Shown: one piece after another, positions 34,395 to 47,729 of the stretch
Position numbering within the stretch: position 1 is the first letter of the stretch
Layout of the letters: the number at the start of each line of letters is the position of its first letter
Assembly: GCA_949751835.1 (NCBI GenBank)
Contig: CATKHK010000012.1
Coordinates: 496,001 to 560,000 of the forward strand
DNA length: 64,000 nt
Reading direction: 5' to 3'
From: Blepharisma japonicum
Lineage: Eukaryota > Ciliophora > Heterotrichea > Heterotrichida > Blepharismidae
Program-made: the position numbers and the translations under genes
Notes under the pieces: model-generated
What the model was told of the DNA's origin: nothing
The model's input: the letters and a program-made list of their open reading frames with translations, nothing else
Database searches by the model: none

Positions 34395-36623
34395 TTATGA
34401 CCAAAATTCTTGATAAAGATGATCAAAATTAGGCAAATTTGCAGAAAGATGGGCTTCAGGGAATGAAAATAGTTTATCTCTATAGCTTGATCCAATCATA
34501 TATTTATCTGAAAAAACTGAGTCTGTCTTTGCTGACAATGATTGGTTGCTTGAGTTAAGCAATCTGCTGCTGCCTTCTTCTGAGTCATCACTAAAATCTT
34601 CATCATCAAGGACACTTAAATAAGATTGAGTTCTTGGCACAATGGCGTTTGGTACAATGGAATTCATTCTTTTACTATCAAATTCTCTTGGGGTTGGATG
34701 CCGAGTAGATATTTGTTGAAGATGGGTTTTTACATGTAAAAGCATGTTTTCATTACCTTTTCATAATTGCTCAGGAGATCTGAATGAAGCGCTTGAATTC
34801 AAAGGCGTCGCAGCTAATTTTCCATCTTTTCGTTTCTTCCGCTTTCCACATGATTTTTTTGCTTCTGATATTTTTAATACTTTTGTGGTCATTTTTTTCT
34901 TAATTCACTTTTCTCGCATTTTGCTAGGATTGTATTTTTCTGCTATTTTGTCACATGTTATTGCAGTGTGTCCTAGCTCATTGCATAAATAGCAATTTAT
35001 GCCTAATGGAATATATCGAGTTTTGTCATCTTTTTGGCATAAAGTTTGCAATAAAAGTGTCCTTTGAAAAGCGTCTGGTTTTAGTTTTATTAAGCTGTCA
35101 AGCTCTTCGCGGCTTAAGGTCATCATATCGCAGAATGCCACACAACGGGCACTTGCTGTTCTGACTTGCCGAGTAAAAAATCCAATTTCTCCAAAATAAG
35201 TATTATCTGACAGCTCTTTGAATACTGTGTTTGTTTTTTCATGATAAATTTCTACAATCCCAGATGTAATAAAATAAATTATAATTTCATTTTCTCCTTG
35301 TTTAAAAAGAATATCTTCAGGTGCAAAATTTTTTAACTGCAAAAGTTTGCTTATTTCATTAATTAGCTTTGTGCCGTATAACTGCTGAAAAATTGTGCAT
35401 ATTCGTAGCTGTTTTCCTCTGGTGACTCCTAATATATCTTCTCTAAGAGGAGTTGAGAGAATTTTTAAAACTTCCATTTCTTTAAGCTCAGAGTCAGCTT
35501 TTAAAGACCTCACATAATCCATGTAAGTCCTAACTTTATATTTAAGTAAACTAGGTAATTTCTTTGTTTTCATATAATTATTTAGATTTACTAAATATTC
35601 CATAAGTTTAGCTCTTTCCTCTGATTTTTCAACTACAGTTTGACTGATTCTACTTTCAATATATGAAAAAATCAGTACTCCTGTACTCATAATAATTATA
35701 CAAAACAATTTTTCAGAACTGTTATAAGGTAAAAAATCCCCATACCCAATGGTAAATAATGTGGTCGCTGCAAAATATAGAGCTTGAAAATAGTGCTGAA
35801 CTAAGTCAGTTGGGCCTCGCAAATCTGTGGACACTTTTATTCAGGTTTTAGGATCGTGAAAGGAATCCAGATATGAAAGATAATACCATCCGCATGCTGT
35901 ATAGTGGTTTACCAGTGCCCCAATCAAAAATAGTTTAAAGAATTTGAATCATTCGTCAGCCCGAGTATTTATGGCTAAGTTTGATATGTGATTAATTATT
36001 CCTTTCAATTTAAAATACCTTAGCAGTTGCAGAGTATGGATATATACAATAATCCTGCCATCTTCAAATAGCCCAAAATCATGAGACTGCTGAGCTTCAT
36101 CAGACTCTCTTTTAAAAATAACTTCAAATGGGAAGCAAGCAAATATATCATAAATCAGCCAAGTCCTAAGATACTTAATAGCAATTTCTCTCCTGTTACA
36201 AACTAAATGGCCGTTTTCATAGAAAGCTGTATTGAATTTTAGAAGCACCTCAAAGTAAAATAAAAAGTTTAGTAGTCCATTTACCTTTCTCCATTCTGCG
36301 TAATCAGGATCCTCAAAGCAGATAAGATAAGGAATCGTGAGAAGTTGCATTATAATAAAGAGCCCATGTATGGCATCAAAAATAATTTTGTAAATGCTTT
36401 CAGGATTTAATATGAATCGGGATTTTTTAGTAATTGTTCTTGAATAAGTAAATACATAATTTGCATTTTCCACAGTGGTTTGCCGTATTGGAAACCATTC
36501 ATCAACCTCTTTGTAATCCTCTGTTTTTGTGCTTTGATGAAATTTTTGGTATGTGATGTGATAGTCAATTAGCGAAGTATCGGAATATCTTCGTTTGATT
36601 ATTCTTTTCTTGGACTCATTCAT
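34395..36623 (-). CDS. Cyclic-nucleotide-gated (CNG/HCN/EAG-like) K+ channel with zinc knuckle
   Basis: 742 residues, one frame with TGA=Trp codons at ADE-W-FKFF and KMREK-W-IKKK. Transmembrane segments run from about residue 80 (IIFDAIHGLFIIMQLL) through VNGLLNFLFYFEVLLKFN and IVYIHTLQLLRYFKLKGI (S4, few basic residues) to a pore helix and selectivity filter TTLFTIGYGDFLP (near residue 290). A C-linker (KLMEYLVNLNNYMKTKKLP) follows, then a CNB domain (EDILFKQGENEIIIYFITSG, YFGEIGFFTRQVRTASARC, about 430-530). Just after, CYLCNELGHTAITC is a CCHC zinc knuckle. The C-terminus is disordered. GYGD predicts K+ selectivity. Confidence 0.9.
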
Positions 36624-37155
36624 TTATACATTTAATTAAAACTAATAGAAGGACAATTCAATAAATTATTTTTTTGGGAATAAAATTAACAGCAAGTTGA
36701 TAGAAGTGCAATTCAAAGCAGTTATTGGACAATTAATTTACCATTAAATTTTTTATGAAAAGGAGAGAATAAAAAAGAAGCACATTCTGTCAAAGTTTGA
36801 ATTCAATTGAAATAAAAAACGCCAAAAAGAACTGGAATTCAAGCAAAATTTAGAAGGAAAAGATAACGAAAAAGGTAAATTAAGAATATCTAGCATGATT
36901 ATAAACGAGCGGCTAAAAATAGTTGCGTCCATTTTGAAATCAAGTTAAATGATTATCCAAAATGGTTATAAATTAAAAAGTTTCGAGATTATACCCAGCA
37001 ATATAAGTTTTTGTTGATTTTTGTTAGAAAATTATGCATCAATTCAGCTGTTAAAATGATTTTTGGTTTCTATTTTTTTCTCCTTCTGGAATTTATAATT
37101 TAATTATTTATCGTATTTTAAAGATAAGTTATTTATATACACGAAAAAATTTTAT
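36624..37155. other. Intergenic, 532 nt, no gene seen
   Basis: AT-rich, with TAA/TAG frequent in all six frames. It lies upstream of the channel gene and downstream of the CDKL kinase gene. No RNA, repeat or conserved protein segment was recognised. Confidence 0.5.
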
Positions 37156-39031
<1,876 letters not shown>

Positions 39032-39616
39032 TTTAAAAATTGAGATTTTTGATTAGAAAATCAGTTTTTTGGGAGTTAAATTGCAGAGGGATGTATTAAG
39101 AAAACAAATTTGGGAATGACAGAATTTGTGGAAATTATAAAAATTAAGGGTCAGCATGCTACTTAATAGAAGATAGATTGATTATTAAGATTTGGACGAT
39201 TAAGATTTGGAAGATTAAATAAGAAATTGACTGTTTTTAAAGTGGAATATTCGGAATAAATCAGAAACAAATTTCTGAAAATTCAACTTATAGAAAGTTG
39301 GATAATGGAGAATATTTTTGGAATTTTATTAAAGAAATTAGTTATAAATGTTTTACTGAACTGAGCACTGATAATAAGCATTAATAAAATGTATAATGAT
39401 TATTAATTATTTCTTTCGTAAAAACTGCTTTACGATAATTGCTTCTTCACAATTTTATTTATTTTTAAAAAATCCTTTGATTTGAAATTAAATTATTTCC
39501 TGAATCTCTATTTAAAAATAAAATTGATTTTTCAGATTTTAAAGGAACTCTGTGTTATAATTTCTCTTCATTAATGAAAATTTGCGACTTCCTTCGAATT
39601 TCGAGTGGTATAATAA
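39032..39616. other. Intergenic divergent promoter region, 585 nt
   Basis: AT-rich spacer between the divergent CDKL and PPKL genes. A short imperfect direct repeat (attaagatttggacgattaa, then attaagatttggaagattaa near 39180-39215) is visible. No coding frame or RNA is supported. Confidence 0.5.
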
Positions 39617-41863
39617 ATGTCTACCAATCCTGGCATTGAAAATTTTGAAGTTCGTGGAGATATTCCTCAAGCCCGCTTTGGTGATTTCTAATCAGGTCAT
39701 ACAATAACACTAATTACAAAATCTAAAGCAATTTTATTTGGAGGCGCAACTGGAGATACAGGGAAATATTCGATCACTGGTGATACATATTGTCTTGATC
39801 TTGCTACAAGAGTTTGGACGAAGCTGGATCCTAATGGGTCAGTGCCATCTCCTAGGGCAGCTCATGCATCTTCTATAGTTGAAAATATGCAGCTTGTAGT
39901 CTATGGAGGCTCAACAGGTGGAGGAAGTCTTGCAAGTGATGATTTATATCTACTTGATCTTAGAAATGGGGAATCAGCTGCTAGCTGAATGATAGTCCCT
40001 GTTATAGGAACAACCCCTGGAAGACGATATGGCCACACTCTGCTATTTTCGAAGCCTCATTTACTGTTATTTGCTGGGAATACTGGCTCAGAAACAGTAA
40101 ACGATGTTTGGTGCTTAAATGTTGAAAGGTCTCCTTTTTCATGGCAGAAGATTGAAATAGTTGGCGATCAGCCTAATGCAAGAGTCTATCATTCGGCAGC
40201 TTTATGTGTAACTGGCTCAGCGTCTGGAATGATGATTATTTTTGGTGGAAGAACTGGAGATCAAAGTGCTTTGAATGACTCATGGGGCCTTAGACGACAT
40301 CGTGATGGCCGATGGGATTGGGTTCGTGCTCCTTATAAGCCTGGAGGAATTCTTCCAACACCTCGATATCAGCATACTTCTACCTTTTTAGACTCTGTTA
40401 TGATTGTAGTAGGAGGGAGAACAAATAGGGTAGGTGAAAGTGTAGCTCTCGAAGTATATGACACTGACAGCTCAGAATGGTATCGTTTTCCATCAATTTT
40501 ACGTTTTCGACACTCTTGCATCAGCTTAGATACTTTATTATATATTCATGGTGGTTTTGAGCATGATACTCCTAATATTCCTACATCAGTGATTACAAAG
40601 GTAGACACATCAAAGCTTTTTACTGGCTTCGATAATTTAGCTCCAAAAAATAATCAAAGAAGCTCCCCAAAACCTCAAGAATCCAGACCTTTGCCTCCAC
40701 CTCCAGACCAAGACCTCTCAAAAACTCGGCCTGGGATTATTCCTGTAATCACATCATCTACATCAGAAAGAGGCAACCCTTTGCATAATATTTTTATAAA
40801 CCATCTATTGCGCCCGACTGAATGAAACACCCCTGCAAACACAAGATTTAGCTTTAGAAAAGAACATATTTTAGCCCTTGCTGATGAATGTGAAAATATT
40901 ATAAAAAATCAGCCAATGGTGCTAAGATTAAGAGCTCCAATAAAAATTTTTGGAGACGTCCATGGACAGTATGCAGATCTAATGAGATTTTTTGACCTTT
41001 ATGGATGCCCTTCAGAGAAGAAAAAAGATGGTGGGGATATTGATGGGTTTGATTATTTATTTATAGGAGATTTTGTAGACCGAGGGTCTCATTCATTAGA
41101 AACAATTTGTCTATTAATGGCATTAAAATGCAAATATCCTAACCAAATCCATATGATTCGAGGAAATCATGAAGATAAATGGATAAACAACACCTTTGGG
41201 TTTGCAGAGGAATGCCAAATACGTATAAATGAAGATCCAAATGATCCGAGAAGTATTTTTGCCAGAATTAATAGACTTTTTGAGTATTTACCTCTTGCAG
41301 CTGTCATTGAAGAAAAAGTGATATGTCTGCATGGAGGGATTGGAAGTACATTAAGGACAATAGACCAAATTGAAGCGCTACCAAGGCCATTAGAAGTTGT
41401 GCATGAGGTTACTAATGACCAGGAACAGTTAGTTGTAGATATTTTGTGGAGTGATCCTACAGATTCTGACCAACAGTTAGGAATCCAACCTAATGTCATA
41501 AGAGATCCTAATGGGACTGGAAATATCGTAAAATTTGGTCCTGATATCGTAAAAGACTTTTTAAATGCTAATGGTTTATCAAAAATTGTAAGAGCTCATG
41601 AATGCGTTATGGACGGATTTGAAAGATTTGCAGGAGGAGATCTAATTACTGTATTTTCAGCAACTGATTATTGCGGGAGGCACAAAAATGCTGGAGCTGT
41701 GCTGTTTTTCAAGAAAAATTTTGAAATTAAGCCAAAATTAATATACCCTGTCGACAATCCTTATGGCTCAAATTGGATTGAAAGTGAAGATGCATTGAGA
41801 AAAAGACCACCAACACCTCCTAGATGGAGAATTAATGAACAAAGAAGAGTTTCTTATGATTAA
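39617..41863 (+). CDS. Kelch-domain PPP phosphatase (PPKL, BSU1-type)
   Basis: 743 residues, join(39617..39680,39696..41863). The 15-nt intron GTGATTTCTAATCAG (a GTG 5' site) joins PQARFG to HTITLITKSKAILFGG and removes an in-frame TAA. Kelch repeats occupy about residues 15-345 (AAHASSIVENMQLVVYGG, YHSAALCVTG, MMIIFGGRTGDQSALND, RYQHTSTFLDSVMIVVGG). After a Pro-rich linker the PPP catalytic domain (about 430-740) has KIFGDVHGQYADL, GDFVDRGSHS, MIRGNHEDKWIN, VICLHGGIGS, RAHECVMDGFERF and FSATDYCGRHKNAG, giving all metal and catalytic residues. PPKLs are found in plants (BSU1, BSL) and alveolates. The signalling partner here is unknown. Confidence 0.95.
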
Positions 41864-41930
41864 ATAACAGATAAAAATGATAAAAATTTTTCTTATTTAT
41901 AATTATTTTCATATAATTTATAACAAAAAT

Positions 41931-43250
41931 ATGCAAAGATGCTCAAACGAGAGATGCCAAGAACAGCCTATAGTATTTTGTCGCTGTAATAGCCAAGCTT
42001 TTTTATTCTGTGAAAATGACTATTTTAATCATACTCTAGAATGCCCTTGTGAAATTCATGACACTAAACGCCTTAATCCTATCAATTTAGAAGCTTTTAA
42101 CAGCCTCTCAAATAAAATAAAAGAAGTGATCGAAGAAGCTGAGCAAATTAAAGACAAATTTGCGATAGAAACTGGGAAAATTGTTCAAGAACACTCACAA
42201 ATTATAAAGAAAACTCTTAAAGCAAATGAAAGTCTGAAGAAAGAAATGAACTCTATCATAAATCAGTGTGAAAAAATTATTCAAAAATTAAGTGATCCGA
42301 TTATAAATAAAAACTTTTATAGTCCTTTGGAATATATACTGATAAATGACATATCCAAATCAGCACATATATTAAATGAAATCCAGCCTCCAAAAATCGT
42401 AGAAACTCAGACAGCTCAAGATTTATGAGAAAAAATTAAATTAAAGACTTCATTTTTCAGTTATTTATTGAACAATTATTCAACATATTCAATTTATGTT
42501 AGAGGGCAAAGCTGCCCTTTTTCAGTTGTAGGAGTTAACAAATTCAACGAATTTTCTTATACTTATGATACTATCGGTTACGAATCAAGGTTTCTATTTG
42601 TCAGTCCTCATGAAATTATGATAACTGGAGCCAAAAACCCCGAAAATGAGAACCAATGTTTACTTCTTGATATTAACAATGGCCAATTTTTATCGAAACC
42701 AAATTTAAATATTGGGAGATATTGGCATTCCTTCGCTCTTTTCAAAGGCTGCCCTGTTGTAATTGGAGGAAACTCTCAAAACGAAGCCTTAAGCTCAGTG
42801 GAGATATTAGAATTTGATAGCTGAAAAGCCATGCCTTCTATAAAAAATGCTAGATGGTCTGCTGGAGTATCATGCTTATTTGATAGGATTTTTCTATTTG
42901 GGGGAAATTGCCAAAAGTCAACTATTGAAGTTTTTTATGAAGACAAAAATGAGTGGGAAGAAATAGATATTGAGATTAGCTATAGAATTAGCCCAGGAGT
43001 TATAGGTCTTTATGGAGGTAATCTGCTGATTTTTGGAGGCAAGGTAAATGAACTTTTTTTGAAAGACGAGGTTTTTAAAGTTGATATGGCGTCAGGAAAA
43101 GTGTCAAAAATGAACTCTTTGCCATATTGCAGCAGTCACCCGTATGGTTGCTATTCTATCACTGATAATGACTTTTTGCAGTTTATCTTTACTCAAAAAT
43201 ATTCTGGTAGAATGACTTGGGGATTTGAAGAGGAAATAAATTTTACTTAG
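41931..43250 (+). CDS. K1: Cys/His module, coiled coil and Kelch propeller protein
   Basis: 439 residues. The start at 41931 gives MQRCSNERCQEQPIVFCRC, the family N-terminal Cys/His module (C-x4-C...C-x-C...C...H), ending near residue 48. A coiled coil follows (about 55-125). The family linker NFYSPLEYILINDIS and then kelch-type blades come next (LFVSPHEIMITGAKN, HSFALFKGCPVVIGGN, ARWSAGVSCLFDRIFLFGGN, SPGVIGLYGGNLLIFGGK). TGA=Trp at QDL-W-EKIK and FDS-W-KAMP. It is the first of four related Kelch genes, paired convergently with W1 but separated from it by duplicated 3' fragments. Function unknown; a scaffold or substrate-binding role is inferred from the propeller. Confidence 0.82.
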
Positions 43251-43312
43251 AATAATAGAATTATAATAATATTCGTACAAATATTATCTTAATGATGTGC
43301 TAATAAAGATAT

Positions 43313-43815
43313 TGCTCAGATGACCATAAAAATTCTTCAAAAAATCTACGAGATGTAGCTAGAGAGGAAATCTCTTGTATAGTAACGTTATCTGAACAAA
43401 TTTTCTGATTTGTAGCCAAAGTCAATGCTCTGGTAGCATCAGAATCTTGATCTCCTCAATGCTATTTTTTCTCTTTATTTTTCATATTTTACGTCCCGTC
43501 ATGGCTTCCTGAAGCTAGCAAACTTCCTTTATTAGACCATGAAATTGATTTAATCTCATTTCCATGTTCTCTTATCTTAAATAAGAATGCAATTTCGAAC
43601 TCTGTTGCGCTTTCTGGAATTTCATAGACGCTACATAGAGCGATGGATCCACCCTCAAGTCCTGCAGCTATAAAAAATCAATCCTCCAGCCATTTAATGC
43701 ATCTAATTTTTGAAGAAATTTCTATATCAGTGCTTTATATTTATATTATTTTTATAATCCCATATTTTGATATTTTTCAATGCTCCAAATGCAATATACT
43801 GATAAAAGCTAATCC
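43313..43815 (-). pseudogene. 3' fragment of a W-type (WD40) gene
   Basis: This region matches the 3' 500 nt of W1 (44445-44950) along its whole length in the same order and orientation. For example, 'gctcagatgaccataaaaa' occurs in both, and an Arg/Lys-Asn linker and WD40-blade sequence can be followed in both, at roughly 75-80% identity by eye. It has no 5' part of the gene and contains frame breaks. It ends abruptly at about 43815 where Kelch sequence begins, marking the duplication junction. Confidence 0.75.
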
Positions 43816-44442
43816 AAACAACAGCAGATGCCTAAGCAAACACAACAATTTTTCATATACTTGCGATACTATTGATCACCAATCAGGGTTTTTATTTGTC
43901 AGTCCTCATGAAATTATGATAACTGGGGCCAAAAACCATTAAAATAAGAAACAATGTTTACTTCTTGATATTAACAATGGCCAATTTTTATCGAAACCAA
44001 ATTTAAATATTGGGAGATATTGGCATTCCTTCATACTTTTCAAAGGATGCCCTGTTGTAATTGGAGGAAAATCTCGAAGCAATGCTTTAAGATCAGTGGA
44101 GATATTAGAATTTGATAGCTGAAAAGCCATGCCTTCTATAAAAAATGCTAGATGGTCTGCTGGAGTATCATGCTTATTTGATAGGATTTTTCTATTTGGG
44201 GGAAATTTCCAAAAGTCAGCTATCGAAGTTTTTTATGAAGACAAAAATGAGTGGGAAGAAATAGATATTGAGATTAGCAGTAGAATTAGCCCAGGAGTTA
44301 TAGGTCTTTATGGAGATAATCTGTTGATTTTTGGAGGCATGGCAAATGATGATTTTAAAGACGAAGTGATTAAAGCTGATTTGGACTCAGTGATTCAAGA
44401 ATAATGACTTGGGAATTTGAAGAGGAAATAAATTTTACTTAG
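43816..44442 (+). pseudogene. 3' half fragment of a K-type (Kelch) gene
   Basis: Nearly identical to the 3' half of K1: FLFVSPHEIMITGAKN, LLLDINNGQFLSKPNLNIGR, EILEFDS-W-KAMPSIKNAR, LFDRIFLFGGN and IEVFYEDKNEWEEIDIEIS all recur. It lacks the N-terminal module and coiled coil, has a TAA after AKNH, and a further stop after SVIQE. The homologous end overlaps the stop of W1 by a few bases (44435-44442). It is the product of the same internal tandem duplication as the preceding W fragment, and relatively recent judging from the high identity to K1. Confidence 0.8.
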
Positions 44443-46516
44443 GCTCAGATGACCATAAAAATTCTTCAAAATATAAAATAGGTGTAGCTAGAGAGTCATT
44501 CTCTTGCATAGTAGCATTATCTGAATGAGTTTCCTGATTTGTAGTTAAAATCAATTCTCTGATAATACTAGAGTCTTGGTCTTCCTCAAAACTATTTTTT
44601 CTCTTTATTTTTCACATTTTTACAGTCCCATCATAGCTTCCAGAAGCTAGCAAGCTTCCTTTGTCAGACCATGAAAGTGATTTTACCTCATATTCATGCC
44701 CAGGAATCTTAAATAAAATACTAATTTCAAACTCAGCATCGCTTTCTATTATTTCAATGACGCTAAGTACAGCTATGAATCCATTCTCAAGTCCTGCAGC
44801 TATAAGACATCAATGCACCAGTCATTTAATACATCTGATTTTTGAAGAAAATTCTATTTCAGAGCTTTTACATATTTTATTTGTTTTCAGGTGTCATATT
44901 TTGATGCTTTTTCATGCTCCAAATGCAATATACTGATCATAGCTAATCCAATCAATGCAATAGATATCTGAACCTCTATACTCTAATATTTTTTCTTTCT
45001 TTTCTACATCTATTACCTTAATTACTCCATTTCCAACCAAATAGCAGATGTACTTAGCTGATTGAGACCATAGTAAATCTAGAATTCAGCCGCCTTGAAA
45101 TTTTCTTTTATATACTTTTTTACTTGTTTCGATATCTCATATTTTGAAATCTTGATAAGTACTCCCAGTTGCAATTTTGTAGTCATTAGGACTTCACGAT
45201 ACAGCTAATATTTCTCCTTTATGATAATCTTGCTTTTCTATAAAAAGTGGATTTTCTTCATTAAATGGCTCCCATATAAGCATATGCCCCTCAAAGAATC
45301 CAGATGCAAGATATTTATCGTCATAAGACCAGCTTATGCTTCTAGCTATGCAAGAATCATCACTATAATAAAGTTCTTTAAGAATTTTTGGGGAATTTGA
45401 AGAATAAATTAAGATTTTGTAAGATTGAGAAGCTGCGATTCAAGACTCATTATGGGAGATAGACACACAATTAATTCTTAGAAGCTCAGACGGAATTGAT
45501 TTATTAAGCATATCGAAATTTATATCATCCACAAGGCAGCCTATAAATTGACTTTTAAAGACATCGCAATGGCTTAAATCTGCATTAGTAAAATTAGTCC
45601 TATAAAAAGCCCTATGAGATAAATTTGCACAAGGAATTTTTATACCAGAAAAATCTGCAAAATTAAATGAATAGTTTGATTTTACTAAGATTGAAAAAGC
45701 ATTGGAAGCTGATTGAATCATAGTGTCATGTTTTTTTGAAAGGTGCACAATGTTATACAGCAGTTCTTGGTTTTCTTTTGACAAGTTATTAGCTACATTA
45801 GATAAGATAATTTCTTTATCACAAAAATTTGTTTTATTGAAGTAATGGTCTTTAAGGTTATCACGAAGATCAGCTTCAGAATCCTTGAATTTTTCCAAAA
45901 AATTAAAAAAATTCAGAATTGTTTGGGAGTATAAATAATCAATGTTTAATAAAGTCTTTTCACTGAACAAAGTTTTATAATCGGAATTTTCGATTTCTTC
46001 ACAAATCTTGCTCTTTCAAGAATCGTCAGAAGTCATCAAAAATATTTCTTTTATATCATCAACGCTTTTGGACATCTTATCGACTTCTTCTTTTAACGTG
46101 TTTAGACTTTCTTCGTAAGATTGTCCGAATTGAGCCTCAAATGTAATTCCTGACCTATTTTTATAGCTATTTTCCGTAAAATATTCAGCTATTTGCCTTG
46201 CAAAATCAAAGTTTTTATCAATTTTGGTATAAAATTCATCGGTTTTTAATTTGAGTAGACTTTCAATTTTTAGCATATAGGATTCTTTTATAGTCTTGAA
46301 ATCATCTAAAATCTTATTTAAACATTCAACTTTTTCTCTTCAAATTTTTTGGTCATAAAAATTCACCCTTTGAGTTCCGTGATTTCGAACTGTTTTTAAG
46401 TGTCCAATTATATGAATTCTGCAATAAGATTTTGGTGGATTTGAGCAAATACATTCCACCATAGAAGGATTGCTACAATTTTCATATGAGCAAGATTCTA
46501 TAAAAGTGTCAGACAT
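44435..46516 (-). CDS. W1: Cys/His module, coiled coil, pentapeptide and WD40 protein
   Basis: 693 residues; every codon from 44438 to 45439 was checked and the frame is open apart from TGA=Trp. Start ATG 46516 gives the Cys/His module (ESCSYENCSNPSMVECIC, then a CRIHIIGHLK-like segment). A coiled coil covers about 50-165. Then come the family segment HYFNKTNFCDKEIIL and a pentapeptide-type stretch (IPCANLSHRAFYRTNFTNAD, LSHCDVFKSQF). The WD40 propeller (about 350-660) shows repeated WS/WD signatures: SWSYDDKYLASGFFEGHML, VSWSPNDYKIATGS, FKIWDIET, LSWSDKGSLLASGSYDGTVK. Function unknown. It is the partner of K1 in a convergent pair. Confidence 0.82.
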
Positions 46517-47029
46517 TATTTATGGAAAATATTGAAATTCAATCATAAAATAAATCGTTAATATTACTAAATATTTTAAACTTATCAGTTTACAAACCTC
46601 AGGTGGCCTTCTAAATAAAACAAATGTAGTAAAACTCGATGCTTAAAAATCAAAGATAAATCCATGACAGAAACTGAAAACTTTTTTTAAAAACTCAGAC
46701 GATTCATAAAGCTATTAAATAATAAAGACTGACTTTAGAGATGGAAACTTTCATAAATCAATGCAAAGAGTATAAAAAAAATAAGTGAGCCAGTTATGAG
46801 GAATATTGCAATTTAAATGTGCCTAAGCTATTTAAATGTAATTTAGAGCATATTTACAAATATATTACATATTCTATCTCTCTTTCCTACAATAATAATA
46901 ACGTTTTCTTATTCATAATTATCATAATATAGTTGTGATTTTGGATTAAAATGATGAATTTATTGAGCCAAATTTGATTGATCAACTTATTCTTGTAAAA
47001 ATAAATTTAATAAAAATATATACAAAAAA
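46517..47029. other. Intergenic between W1 and a Kelch remnant
   Basis: About 510 nt, AT-rich, upstream of W1. No frame is supported. The 3' part may be the decayed 5' end of the Kelch remnant that follows. Confidence 0.4.
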
Positions 47030-47460
47030 TTCAAACCAGAACTTCCCAGAAAACCACATCCAGCAGTTTCCTTATGAAATCCACAATACTGAATCTCTCA
47101 AGTCTATCAATTCCAAACTACAGCTTCTCTTAAATACAATAAAAGAAGTAAAGCAGAAGTTGGATAATAAACATAAATGATATGCAGAGATAAAATCATC
47201 TAAATTACTCCCAAATTATTGCAAAAAATCTACGAGACAATGAAAGCCTTGCTGGAAAAATGGGCTTTATCATCAATTAATGTAAAAAAATTATCCCAAA
47301 AAAGTGAACAATCATAAATAAAAATTTATAGTCTGTTAGAATATATGAAACTAGTCATTAATGAATTTCAACCTCCAAAAATTATAGAAACTAAAACCCA
47401 TCAAGATTTATGAGAAGCAATTATTGTGGAGATTTCATTTTTCAGCTATTATTAAGGTAG
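47030..47460 (+). pseudogene. 5' half fragment of a K-type (Kelch) gene
   Basis: Recognisable from NFPENHIQQFPYEIHNTE, which parallels the end of the Cys module in K1, through a coiled-coil part (LLLNTIKEVKQKLDNKHK) to the linker. At DNA level 'cctccaaaaattatagaaac...catcaagatttatgaga...tttcatttttcagctatt' matches 42390-42470 of K1. Several stops and frame changes separate these pieces and the Kelch half is absent. It is a decayed copy. Confidence 0.65.
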
Positions 47461-47729
47461 CAAGTAAAATTCATAAAATCTTTTAACACAAATTTATAAT
47501 TTTAACTTTCTTATCAAATTCAAATAAAGCGATAAGTTTAAATCCTTTAAAACGAAGATAGCTAATGAATAAAGAAAAAATGGATCAATAAAGCTATGAA
47601 GACTTTAAGAGAAATAAAAATTCTTCCCTATAAAATAATAATTTACAATCTAGGAATATTAAGAATGATAAGCTTCTATTTTTGAATCTTCTTTATAGCG
47701 CATTTTAAGTAATAAGATTTATAATTAAT

